Origin: Rhodothermales bacterium
Lineage (GTDB): Bacteria > Bacteroidota > Rhodothermia > Rhodothermales > JAHQVL01
Direction of reading: 5' to 3'
Assembly (NCBI GenBank): GCA_041391505.1
Contig: JAWKNW010000011.1
Span: 1-64,000, forward strand
DNA length: 64,000 nt
The notes beneath the pieces were generated by a model, which was given only the letters and a program-made list of their open reading frames with translations, was not told the origin of the DNA and searched no databases. Positions 9,865-18,344 of the stretch are shown one piece after another (within the stretch, counting starts at the first letter, position 1; each line of letters opens with the position of its first letter). Made by a program: the position numbers and the translations under genes.

Positions 9865-9982
9865 AACTCTCCGCGGCGGACGTTCTCCGGCGCCCGATTA
9901 ACCCCGGCCGCTTTCAGCCGATACTAACGGTGCCTTTTATCCCCGTTCTCATCCGCCTCGCCTGCCGGCGCACCTCGCACGC

Positions 9983-12418
9983 ATGATCCACGCACGTCGT
10001 ATCCTGTTCGCAACGGTAGGTTTGATCGCCTGGTGCGCCGCGCCGGTGAGTGCGCAGCTGCCGCAGTCGCAAAACTACCAGGTGGTGCTGCGCAATTACC
10101 TGGCGTCTTTCACCGAAGCCGACTTTGCGCTCGATCTGCAGCCTGTCGGCTACGACGACGCCTACTTCGCCAGCCTCGATGACCTGCACCGCATGTGGAT
10201 CCTGATGGAGGACCGCGGTCGCAAGATGCCCGCGAATACTGGTCTGCGCGTGGCCCCGGCCCTCTTCACCCTGGCCTCGATCGAACGATCCGGCGCGGTG
10301 TACATGCAGGTCGGCCGGAACAGCAATTTTTTCGATCCGATCGACGCCGCCTGGTGGGTGACGTGGGACTATCCCGGAAACCCGTATTACCTGAATCAGG
10401 CCGGCATCAACCGCGTCATCGCCGCTTCGGCCGTCGACCTCATCATGACCGCCAACAACCTCGCGACGTCCACCGCAAATCGGCGGAGCGATTACATCGG
10501 CGGCTACATCACGCGGCTCGCGTATGCCTACTACCGGATCAAACCCTATCTGCCGGCCGATGTGCGCACCGCCTACGAGGAAGGGCTCCGGCTGATCTTC
10601 AACGAACTCATCGTCCACTATCCCTCCGGCTCCGGAGGGGCGGACATGGAGACGTTCCAGCTCGTCGGCATGTGGTACGCTGCCGAGGCGATCGACGACG
10701 ACGTCATGCGCGACCAGGCGCTGCGGCAGGCCCGGTTCGTGCTGGAGGCGATCATGAAAGGCGACGGCCATTTCCATCAACACGGAAAGGACGGCATCGA
10801 CCTCTCGTACGAGGGCATCGCGCAGCGTTTCATGTCGTGGGCGGCCCTGCTCTACCGCGACGCCACGATTTCCGGCTTCCTCGACAAGTCGGCCCGGCTC
10901 AAGGCCTATCAGACCCTGCCGGAACCGGAAGGACGCTTCAACAGCCCTTCCCACTTCAACACCGGCACGATCTGGGGATCCGCCACGGACCAGTGGTTCA
11001 CCTACCACCGCGATCATGCGGTGGCGATGACGACGGACGAAGCGAAATACCTGGTATGGACCGGGCGCGCGCTGGGTTCGACCTACACCCAGGGGTTGCC
11101 GGACGAGAACCAGATGCGATCCGACATCGCGCTGGCGATCTCGCAGCGCAACGCGGATGCCGACGGCGCCCAGGGGTGGGCATGGAACGCGCCATCGGCG
11201 GCCACGCCGGCGGTGTGGGCCCCCCAGCACTGGCTCAACGGCATCGTCGAGTCGGCCGACTACTACCCCCCGGGCTTCTACGAGGAGCTGGCCGGCCTGG
11301 CCGCAACCGACAGCCCGCTGATGCGGCCGCCGATGCTGCGCGACACGCCGTTCATCGAGACATTCGGCGACGACTTCGTGATCGCGCGCTTTCCCGGCTA
11401 TGGGGCGATCATCCATACCGGCACGACGGTGGCCGCCTGGGCGACCGGCATTCCCGGACTCTCCGGCGGCGCGCTCTCGGCCTTCTGGACGCCCGACGGC
11501 GGCTCGGCAATCCTGGGACGGTCGCGCGGTGCGCAGAATACGATCAACGACCAGTGGACCGGCGATCGGGGATGGCAGACCTGGGCCGTCCACGCGATAT
11601 CGGGCACCAGCGAGAGCGGACTGCCGTTCAGCACAGCCCGCAACCGTTTCCCTACTGTGACGCGAACCGTAGACGGCACGACCGGCGCGGTCGTCGTGGT
11701 GAACGGCGCCATCGGCGCCCACGATCAGGGCCGCAGCGCCCCCGACGGGGCCATCGCCGGGCAGGTCAGCTACACGCGGACGTTCACCCTGTCGCCCGCC
11801 GGGCTGACGGTCACCTCGTCGCTCGCCTCCGACGGCACGGACCGCGTGAGCGCCCTGTGGGAGATGCTTCCGCTCTACCTGGGCGACGTGAACCAGACCG
11901 AAGGCGACGCCCGGATCGAATCCCGCGTCGGCAACGCCTGGGTGGCGACCTCGACGACGACGCAGACCGGCGTGACGGCGCTTCGGACGGTCCGCTACGG
12001 TCAATCCGTTCAGATTACGTTCGACACCCCGCGGCGCGTCCGGCTCGCGCCGACGGTGTGGACGTCTACGGCCATCGGATCGCGCATCCAGAATGTGATG
12101 ATCGATCTGCTCGACAGCCCGGGCCTTTCCGCCCCCATGCCGGCCCAGACGTCCGTAACCTATACCATCGCGCCGGCTTCCGACACCGTCCCCGGCGACG
12201 CGAGCGGCAACGGCATCGTGAGCGCGCTCGACGCGGCGCTCGTGCTGGAGCATGTCGCCGGCCAGCGTATCCTCACGGGAGCGAGTTTTATCGCCGCCGA
12301 CGTCACCGGCAACGGCCTCGTCACCCCCCTCGACGCCTCCTATATCCTGCAACGCGTGGTGGGTCTGATCGACTGCCTGCCGATCGACCTCTTGTGCCAG
12401 GCCGGCGGGAAGCGCTGA
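9983..12418 (+). CDS. Secreted polysaccharide-lyase-like protein with C-terminal dockerin
   Basis: The 811-residue protein has a signal peptide ending near VSAQ (residue 25). The N-terminal part (to about 360) is helical with repeated aromatic motifs and TYHRDHAVAM, resembling the alpha/alpha toroid of polysaccharide lyases and heparinase-like enzymes. A beta-rich part follows (GGALSAFWTPDGGSAIL). Residues about 737-797 hold two calcium-binding dockerin type I repeats (GDASGNGIVSALDAALVL and ADVTGNGLVTPLDASYIL), separated by the usual 20-odd residues. It probably trims or releases the polymer made by this locus and docks to a cohesin-bearing partner not seen in the window. Substrate and exact PL family are not assignable by eye. 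Confidence 0.75.
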   Translation: MIHARRILFATVGLIAWCAAPVSAQLPQSQNYQVVLRNYLASFTEADFALDLQPVGYDDAYFASLDDLHRMWILMEDRGRKMPANTGLRVAPALFTLASIERSGAVYMQVGRNSNFFDPIDAAWWVTWDYPGNPYYLNQAGINRVIAASAVDLIMTANNLATSTANRRSDYIGGYITRLAYAYYRIKPYLPADVRTAYEEGLRLIFNELIVHYPSGSGGADMETFQLVGMWYAAEAIDDDVMRDQALRQARFVLEAIMKGDGHFHQHGKDGIDLSYEGIAQRFMSWAALLYRDATISGFLDKSARLKAYQTLPEPEGRFNSPSHFNTGTIWGSATDQWFTYHRDHAVAMTTDEAKYLVWTGRALGSTYTQGLPDENQMRSDIALAISQRNADADGAQGWAWNAPSAATPAVWAPQHWLNGIVESADYYPPGFYEELAGLAATDSPLMRPPMLRDTPFIETFGDDFVIARFPGYGAIIHTGTTVAAWATGIPGLSGGALSAFWTPDGGSAILGRSRGAQNTINDQWTGDRGWQTWAVHAISGTSESGLPFSTARNRFPTVTRTVDGTTGAVVVVNGAIGAHDQGRSAPDGAIAGQVSYTRTFTLSPAGLTVTSSLASDGTDRVSALWEMLPLYLGDVNQTEGDARIESRVGNAWVATSTTTQTGVTALRTVRYGQSVQITFDTPRRVRLAPTVWTSTAIGSRIQNVMIDLLDSPGLSAPMPAQTSVTYTIAPASDTVPGDASGNGIVSALDAALVLEHVAGQRILTGASFIAADVTGNGLVTPLDASYILQRVVGLIDCLPIDLLCQAGGKR

Positions 12419-12581
12419 GCACACCGACATTTCTCAAAACGCCGACACGGCGAAGACCCTCGATAGCGAATACCCGGTCGCATCGGCCCATGCGCCGTTC
12501 TGATAGCGAGATCGCGCGTGCGTTCTCCTGCACGTCATATCCCCGAAGGCACCTCCTGGCCTTCACACGTATCCCAAAACC

Positions 12582-13493
12582 ATGAAACGCGCAAAAGAGA
12601 ACATGATTCTGATCCGCCTGATGGGTGGACTGGGGAATCAGCTATTCCAGTATGCGACGGCGCGCGCCCTTGCCGTCAAAAACGATGCGTCGCTAAAAGT
12701 CGATTTGACCCTGCTGAAGAATCGGGATGGCAACGAGCACACGGTTTACCGCGATTTCGAGCTGGATGCCTTCGATGTCAGGGTGGCTTTTGCTTCCGAA
12801 GAAGAGATCGATTACTTCAATCCGACACCAGGAAATCTTGCCGAACGCGTCGTGAATAAAGCAAAACGCCTGCTGCTTCCCTCGCGGGTTTACATCCAGA
12901 ATGGCACTGATTATGACGAACGCGTTTCTACCCTTGCCGCACCCGTTTGCCTGATCGGATCGCTCCAGAGCGAACGCTACTTCAAATCGATCGAACCGCT
13001 CTTGCGAAGCGAATTGGTCTTCCGAACACGGCTCCATGAAAACGCAAAACCCGTCGCACAGCAGATCGCCCATTCCGAGGCCGTCGCCGTCCATGTTCGC
13101 CGGGGCGACTACGTGACCAATCCGATCTATACGGAACTCCTCGGCACCAAGGGCCCGGATTATTATCGGCAGGCGTTCGATCGCATGGAATCCATGGTCG
13201 AGAACCCGCACTACTTCATCTTTTCGGATGACATACCCTGGTGCGTCGACCACATACGACCGGAAAAACCGACTACCTATGTAGGCGCCCCGTTTACCGG
13301 GGGAGATCCTGTCCAGGATCTTATGCTGATGACGCGATGCAAGCACTTCATCATCCCGAACAGCACCTTTAGCTGGTGGGGCGCCTGGCTCGGAAGCCAT
13401 CCAGACAAAAAGGTGATGGCGCCCAAAAAATGGTCAAATAACGGCGAAGCGGACTCTGCCGACAGGCTGCCTCCCGAGTGGATGCTCATCTGA
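12582..13493 (+). CDS. GT11 family alpha-1,2-fucosyltransferase-like protein
   Basis: The N-terminus IRLMGGLGNQLFQYATARAL is the GT11 fingerprint for the GDP-fucose fold, and the middle motif HVRRGDY and late motif NSTFSWWGAWL are the other family-defining blocks. At about 300 residues it is full length. It probably transfers fucose from GDP-fucose. The start at 12582 may be replaced by ATG 12603, which begins MILIRL and fits the family better. The gene has clearly lower GC than flanking GT4 genes (many AAA, GAT and TTT codons), suggesting recent acquisition. It lies between the dockerin protein and another GT4 on the same strand. Confidence 0.9.
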   Translation: MKRAKENMILIRLMGGLGNQLFQYATARALAVKNDASLKVDLTLLKNRDGNEHTVYRDFELDAFDVRVAFASEEEIDYFNPTPGNLAERVVNKAKRLLLPSRVYIQNGTDYDERVSTLAAPVCLIGSLQSERYFKSIEPLLRSELVFRTRLHENAKPVAQQIAHSEAVAVHVRRGDYVTNPIYTELLGTKGPDYYRQAFDRMESMVENPHYFIFSDDIPWCVDHIRPEKPTTYVGAPFTGGDPVQDLMLMTRCKHFIIPNSTFSWWGAWLGSHPDKKVMAPKKWSNNGEADSADRLPPEWMLI

Positions 13494-13626
13494 GCATGTG
13501 ACGTGGCGCATTTCAGCGAAGCGCGATAGGGATGCAGGATGGGGTTGCTTCGAGCACCCGATCCGCAATCGTCCGGCCATTTCTGAACACTTCAATCCAT
13601 TCTTAACACCCCATTCTTGAGCAGCC

Positions 13627-14847
13627 ATGCACATCGGCTATTTCACGCACTCGCCGGTCAGGATCAGCGAGACCTTCATCCACGACCTCGTCCATGCCCT
13701 CAACGAACGCGCCGAGCGGCTCACGTTTTTCAGCGGGGCGTCGTCCGGCTGCCAGCTACCCGGTATCCGCGTTTTCGAGACGGGCTACTTCGACCGCTTC
13801 GAGACGCATAGCCACCGCCTGCACCAGATCGGGCAGGCGTTTCGCCGGCAGGGCGACCTCCTCCGTTTCCGCTACGCGCAGGCCGGCGCCGCGCGGGTCA
13901 TCCGCACGTACGCCGAGGAGCTCACCTCCATCGACGCCGCGTTTGTCGAATACGGCACCTCGGCGGCGCTCCTCGCCCCAACGCTGCGATCCTTCAGCAT
14001 CCCCTACGTCGTCCAGGTGCACGCGTTCGACGTCACGACCGCCTTCTCGAGCGCGCACTACAAGGCCGCATTTCTTGAAGCGGCCCGCCATGCAACGGCC
14101 GTCACGGTGGTGTCCGATCACATCCGTCGCATCCTGATCCTGGCCGGCGTCGCGCCGGAAACGATCCATACCGTCCGGCTCGGCATCCGCAGCGAGGGCA
14201 TCGAACCCCTCGACTGGGAGGCACGCCGCCGCCGGCCCCCTACGCTGGTGCATCTCGGGCGCCTCACCGAAAAGAAGCACCCGATCGCGCTGCTCCATGC
14301 CTTCGACCTCGTCCGCCGGGAGGTCCCGGAGGCCCGGCTCGCCCTGATCGGCGACGGCCCGCTGCGGGGGGAGGTGGAGCGCCGCATGGACGCGCTCGGA
14401 CTGCGCGACGCCGTCACGATGTACGGCGCCGTCGGACGCGAGGTCTCCTTCCCGGTGCTGAATAGCAGCTGGGTCTTTGCCCAACACAGCGTTACATCCA
14501 TGACGGGCGACCAGGAAGGATTTCCCGTCAGTCCGGCAGAAGCCGCCCTGCATGCGCTGCCCGTGGTGGCGACGGCGCATAGCGGTTTGACCGAAAATGT
14601 GGTGGATGGAGAAACCGGCTTTCTGGTCCAGGAGCACAACTTCGAGGCGATGGGAGCCCGCATCGCGCACCTCATGAAACACCCGGAAGAGGCCGAGCGG
14701 ATGGGCCGGGCCGGTCGCGAGCGCATCCTGGCGATGTGCCGGCCGGAGCGCCACGCCAGCCAGATCCTGGAACTGCTCGAACGGGCCGCCGGCACGCGGG
14801 CCGGGGCGACCAAAACTGGAGCACCGCTTGCTCTAACGAGCCTGTAG
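13627..14847 (+). CDS. GT4 glycosyltransferase, WcaL/AmsK-like
   Basis: The 406-residue protein begins MHIGYFTHSPVRISETFIHDLV, the start pattern of WcaL/AmsK colanic-acid-type transferases. The donor domain shows LVHLGRLTEKKHPIALLHAF and the active-site segment EGFPVSPAEAALHALPVVAT (EX7E variant). It returns to high GC after the low-GC fucosyltransferase. The N-terminal acceptor domain and the donor domain are both complete. It likely acts near the end of repeat-unit assembly. Confidence 0.87.
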   Translation: MHIGYFTHSPVRISETFIHDLVHALNERAERLTFFSGASSGCQLPGIRVFETGYFDRFETHSHRLHQIGQAFRRQGDLLRFRYAQAGAARVIRTYAEELTSIDAAFVEYGTSAALLAPTLRSFSIPYVVQVHAFDVTTAFSSAHYKAAFLEAARHATAVTVVSDHIRRILILAGVAPETIHTVRLGIRSEGIEPLDWEARRRRPPTLVHLGRLTEKKHPIALLHAFDLVRREVPEARLALIGDGPLRGEVERRMDALGLRDAVTMYGAVGREVSFPVLNSSWVFAQHSVTSMTGDQEGFPVSPAEAALHALPVVATAHSGLTENVVDGETGFLVQEHNFEAMGARIAHLMKHPEEAERMGRAGRERILAMCRPERHASQILELLERAAGTRAGATKTGAPLALTSL

Positions 14848-15177
14848 CATCGCAAAGGCCGGCCGGCGTCTTCAGACCGCGCCAAAAGCCGCAAAAAAGG
14901 GCCTTTGCGATGAAGCTCGAGGCCATGTTGATTCGGAAACTCTTTCCCGGACCGGAAAACATTACCCTGCTTTACAGTCGGGTTGTTGCCCGGGGAGAAT
15001 CGGTCCTATCGATCGCCAACACGCTTTTCTACGTCCCCTGAACGCGACGCCGTCAGCCCCTGTCGCGCTCGGATCTCGCACGACGCCCCCCCTTGCCGTC
15101 GTCGAGGTGAGACAACGATCCACTTCTTCAACAGACGCCCGGACGATGCGCTCCATCGACCCGGGACAGGAACGAGT
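14848..15177. other. Intergenic region, 330 bases
   Basis: It separates the last GT4 from the WecA-like gene. A 43-codon frame on the + strand (14910-15041) has no recognisable motif and no good ribosome site, so I do not call it. The bases before 15178 contain CGGGACAGGAACGAGT, a possible purine-rich ribosome binding site (GGGACAGGA) for the next gene. No clear promoter or terminator was seen. Confidence 0.4.
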
Positions 15178-16455
15178 ATGAGTACCATCGCCTTGCTCAC
15201 AGGCTTCTCGCTGGCATTTCTCTCCGCGCTGATCCTTACGCCGGTCATGTCCCGGCTGGCCCTGCGGCTCAAATGGGTGGATGTGCCCGACGGCAAGCGG
15301 ACCATGCACCGCCGGCCCACGCCCCGCGCCGGCGGCGTCGCCATCTTCGTCGCCTTCATGATGGGCATCGCGTATTTCCAGATGCTCCGGTCCGATCTCC
15401 TGGCCACGTTCGGCTTCGAACTGTACATCCCGTCGATCCCTTTTCTTCTCGGCGCCTTCGCCATGGCGCTCACTGGCCTGTATGACGACGCCTACGGCCT
15501 GGGCTTCAAGAAGAAGTTTTTCTTCCAGCTGCTGGTGGGCTACCTCATGTTTGTGGCCGGCTTCCGGGTGCAGGTCACCAGCATCCCGTTGCTCGGCGAC
15601 GACCCCTACATCCAGGCCTCGCTGGCGCTGCCGCTCACGCTGCTCTGGTACCTGGCCGTCATCAACGCCGTCAACCTGATCGACGGCCTCGACGGGCTCG
15701 CCGGCGGCATCACGCTCATCGCGTTCGGGAGCCTCGCGCTGGTGTTCAGCGCGCTCGGCGACCTGCGGTTTCTGCCGATCGCGCTGGTCGTCGCGGGCAG
15801 CATCGCCGGCTTTCTGGTGCACAACTTCAGCCCGGCCACCATCTTCATGGGCGATAGCGGGAGCCTCTTCCTCGGCTTCATGCTCGCCACCTACACGCTC
15901 ACCGGCACGAGCCACACGAACCCGATCATGGCGCTGATCATCCCGATCATGGCCGTCGGTTTCCCGCTGCTCGACACGTCGGTGGCGTTCATCCGGCGGA
16001 TACTCAAGGGGCAGTCGCCCTTCGCGCCTGACAAGGACCACATCCATCACCGGCTCATCGAGAAGTTCAAGATGTCGGTGCCGGGCGCGGTGATGCTCCT
16101 TTATGTGCTGAACGCCACGCTGGGCCTGATGGCCATCATGCTCGTGATCGTCGACGCCCGGTATTTCGCGGTCATCGTCGGGGTGGCGGCGCTGATGCTC
16201 GGGGTGCTGCTGCACAAGCTGGGTTATCTGCGCGTCCGCCAGGGGGCGCGGCTGCTGAAGCAACTCATCAAAACCAAGCTCGGGAGACAGGTGCCGCGCG
16301 GACAGTGGGAAAACGGCGAGGAAAAACCGCGCCTGGAGACCGACGATTCGTGGCGGACGGACCCGATGTTCTGGCGCAAGCCGATCGTGCTCCCGCGCGA
16401 CGTCGCGCGCCCGCCGCAACAGACCGCGCCGAAAAAAGCGTTGTCGGAGGACTGA
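15178..16455 (+). CDS. WecA/MraY-type undecaprenyl-phosphate phosphosugar transferase
   Basis: The 425-residue membrane protein has about eleven hydrophobic segments. It carries the superfamily motifs: DVPDGKRTMHRRPTPRAGG at residues about 37-55, the Asp-rich LTGLYDDAYGL, the NLIDGLDGLAGG block, IFMGDSGSLFLG, and the cytoplasmic HIHH. This is the polyprenyl-phosphate GlcNAc/HexNAc-1-phosphate transferase family that starts O-antigen or EPS units by loading the first sugar phosphate onto undecaprenyl phosphate. The cytoplasmic tail after residue 350 is long and charged. The next gene starts only two bases after its stop, so the initiating enzyme and the lasso cluster are translationally linked. 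Confidence 0.9.
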   Translation: MSTIALLTGFSLAFLSALILTPVMSRLALRLKWVDVPDGKRTMHRRPTPRAGGVAIFVAFMMGIAYFQMLRSDLLATFGFELYIPSIPFLLGAFAMALTGLYDDAYGLGFKKKFFFQLLVGYLMFVAGFRVQVTSIPLLGDDPYIQASLALPLTLLWYLAVINAVNLIDGLDGLAGGITLIAFGSLALVFSALGDLRFLPIALVVAGSIAGFLVHNFSPATIFMGDSGSLFLGFMLATYTLTGTSHTNPIMALIIPIMAVGFPLLDTSVAFIRRILKGQSPFAPDKDHIHHRLIEKFKMSVPGAVMLLYVLNATLGLMAIMLVIVDARYFAVIVGVAALMLGVLLHKLGYLRVRQGARLLKQLIKTKLGRQVPRGQWENGEEKPRLETDDSWRTDPMFWRKPIVLPRDVARPPQQTAPKKALSED

Positions 16456-16457
16456 TT

Positions 16458-17603
16458 ATGGAAGCATACGACCCGGCAACCCAGGTTGCCGCTCCGGCTC
16501 CGCCCGACACGCGGGCGTCGCGGCCAACGGACCTGATCGCGCTGGAGCTCCTCCTGCGCAGCGTCCGCCCCGTGACGGATGCCGAGAACGACGACGCCAT
16601 CGACGGCATCCTGGCCTCCGGGTATGTCGATTGGGACCGCGTCGGCCGCCTCGCCCGCGCCCATGGCGTCCTGCCGCTGCTGTACCGCACGCTGCGCACC
16701 CGCGAGCAGCGCCTCGTTCCGGAAGCACAGCTCGCGGCGCTCCAGCAGGATTTCCATCGGATGTCGATGCTGGTGCACTTGCAGACCTCGGCGCTGTGCC
16801 GGCTGCTCGACGCGCTCGATGAACGCAACATATCCTCGTTGATTCTCAAGGGGATCCCCCTGGGCCGACTCGCCTACGGCAACCCGATCTGGCGCAAGCC
16901 GGGCGACATCGACCTCCTCATTCAGCCGCAGGCCTATCCGGTCGTCTGCGAGGTGCTGAACGCGATGGGATTGCGTGCGGAATTGACGGGCGAGGAGGCG
17001 GACCAGGAGCTGCGCTGGAAAAAACAGATGACGTTTCGCGGCGAGCCGAGCGATGTCGACGTGCACCTCTCGCTCGAACAGTCGTCTTTCCTGCGCATCG
17101 CCTACTCCTCCGGCGTGGACGACCAGCAGTTCTGGGCCCGCAGCCGGTGGGTCTCCGTGGGCGACCGGGACGTACGCGCGCTGGGTCCGGAAGACCTCTT
17201 CTGTTTCCTGTGCATCCATAGCGCCAAACACGCCTGGTACCTGCTGTTCATGACGCTCGACCTGGCCGCGTACGTCGCGAACAACCCGATCGACTGGAAT
17301 CGGGTCTCGGAGCTGGCCAGGACGCTGCGCGCGGAGCGGTTCGTCGCGATCAGCCTGCTGCTCGCGCATCGCCTGTGCGGGCTGGAGCTGCCGGCTCCCT
17401 GGGCCGGCCTCGTCGACGACCGCAACCTCGGCGCGCTGGTGGACCGCATCGCCGGCCGGATGTTCGACGACCGCGCCCCCAACCATCCGATCGCCTTTCA
17501 TCTCCTCCAGGCGCGCATCCTCCCGGGCGCGATCGAAAAAGGGCGCTACCTCGTGAACGTCTGCATCGAACACGTGCGGCGGAAACGCCGCGCCGACGCC
17601 TGA
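16458..17603 (+). CDS. Nucleotidyltransferase family protein (NTP_transf_5-like) of lasso cluster
   Basis: The 381-residue protein shows the core of the minimal nucleotidyltransferase superfamily: SLILKGIPLGRLAYGNP then KPGDIDLLIQ (the Asp-x-Asp metal site GDIDLL near residue 154), followed by a partner acid in PSDVDVHLSL. This matches the uncharacterised NTP_transf_5 family (PF14907). These proteins occur next to PqqD, B2 and HPr-kinase-like genes; in the pseudomycoidin lasso cluster a relative (PsmN) has been linked to tail modification after phosphorylation. Its start is two bases after the WecA-like stop. The substrate is unknown; tailoring of the phosphorylated lasso tail or of an EPS component are both possible. 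Confidence 0.8.
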   Translation: MEAYDPATQVAAPAPPDTRASRPTDLIALELLLRSVRPVTDAENDDAIDGILASGYVDWDRVGRLARAHGVLPLLYRTLRTREQRLVPEAQLAALQQDFHRMSMLVHLQTSALCRLLDALDERNISSLILKGIPLGRLAYGNPIWRKPGDIDLLIQPQAYPVVCEVLNAMGLRAELTGEEADQELRWKKQMTFRGEPSDVDVHLSLEQSSFLRIAYSSGVDDQQFWARSRWVSVGDRDVRALGPEDLFCFLCIHSAKHAWYLLFMTLDLAAYVANNPIDWNRVSELARTLRAERFVAISLLLAHRLCGLELPAPWAGLVDDRNLGALVDRIAGRMFDDRAPNHPIAFHLLQARILPGAIEKGRYLVNVCIEHVRRKRRADA

Positions 17604-17641
17604 AGCCGCCCCGCATCCCGACACCTAGCCATGTCAATTCC

Positions 17642-17926
17642 ATGATCACACCGCACGACACCATCGCGGCCGCACCCGATCTCATGATGGCCGACCTCGA
17701 AGGCGAAGCCGTCCTCCTCAGCGCCCAGACGGGCCGGTACTACGGGCTCAACGACGTAGGGTGCCGCATCTGGACCCTCATCGCCGAGCCGACCCCCGTG
17801 GCCGAGCTGGTCGCCATCCTGCAGGGCGAATACGACGTCGACCCCGACGAACTCGAACGCGACATCCTGCGCTTCATCGACGAGATGGCCGGGCGGCAGC
17901 TCATCCGCGTAACCGTCGATGCCTGA
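17642..17926 (+). CDS. PqqD-like lasso peptide recognition protein (B1, RRE)
   Basis: At 94 residues this is a stand-alone RiPP recognition element. The PqqD-fold signature is visible: an early beta-hairpin region (LEGEAVLLSAQTGRYYGLND), the G-x2-IW helix start (VGCRIWTLI), then a helix with DPDELERDILRFIDEM and a C-terminal strand. In split lasso systems B1 binds the Tyr-Pro part of the precursor leader and delivers it to B2. It overlaps the B2 start by eight bases, a strong sign that the two act as one leader peptidase unit. The start ATG 17642 lies 38 bases after the nucleotidyltransferase stop. Confidence 0.88.
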   Translation: MITPHDTIAAAPDLMMADLEGEAVLLSAQTGRYYGLNDVGCRIWTLIAEPTPVAELVAILQGEYDVDPDELERDILRFIDEMAGRQLIRVTVDA

Positions 17927-18344
17927 TCGCCGGCATATCGTGTGGAAGGAGCGCCGGCTGCTCCTCGGCGTGAGCGTCCTGCTCCTGACGCTCCGCCTGA
18001 CGCTGGCCGTGCTCCCCTACCGCGCCGCGCGGCGTCTGTTCGATCGCCCCGCGCGGGCGGGCCGGCGGGCGCCATCGGAAACGTACCGCCGGCGCGTCGT
18101 CTGGGCCGTGCATGCCGTCGGCCGGCGCGTGCTGGGCGACAAGCCCTGCCTGCCCGAGGCGATGGCGGTGCAGTGGATCCTGCGCCGGCATGGCGACGAG
18201 ACGACCCTGCGCATCGGTGTACGGCGCGACGACGCCGGCGCGTTGCTCGCGCACGCCTGGCTGGAACGCGAAGGCCAGATTCTCATCGGCGGGACGCTCG
18301 CTCCCGCCCAGTACCAACGACTCGAAACGCGACACGCAGCATGA
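17919..18344 (+). CDS. Lasso peptide leader peptidase (B2, transglutaminase-like)
   Basis: The 141-residue product has a hydrophobic stretch near residues 14-33 and the family core: KPCLPEAMAVQWILRRHG with nucleophile Cys77, RIGVRRDDAG, and AHAWLE with catalytic His112. This is the Transglut_core3 / lasso B2 pattern of a Cys-His-Asp protease that removes the leader before cyclisation. Length is normal for a split B2. It overlaps B1 upstream by eight bases and the cyclase downstream by ATGA, so B1, B2 and C are translationally coupled. I see no missing catalytic residue. Confidence 0.9.
   Translation: MPDRRHIVWKERRLLLGVSVLLLTLRLTLAVLPYRAARRLFDRPARAGRRAPSETYRRRVVWAVHAVGRRVLGDKPCLPEAMAVQWILRRHGDETTLRIGVRRDDAGALLAHAWLEREGQILIGGTLAPAQYQRLETRHAA

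Noticed and set aside
9914..12430. Long minus-strand frame (over 800 codons) opposite the dockerin gene
   Set aside because: It has no signal, no domain and a composition typical of the antisense of a high-GC gene; the plus strand has a signal peptide and dockerin.
14910..15041. 43-codon gene before the WecA-like gene
   Set aside because: No motif, no hydrophobic or signal pattern, no ribosome site.
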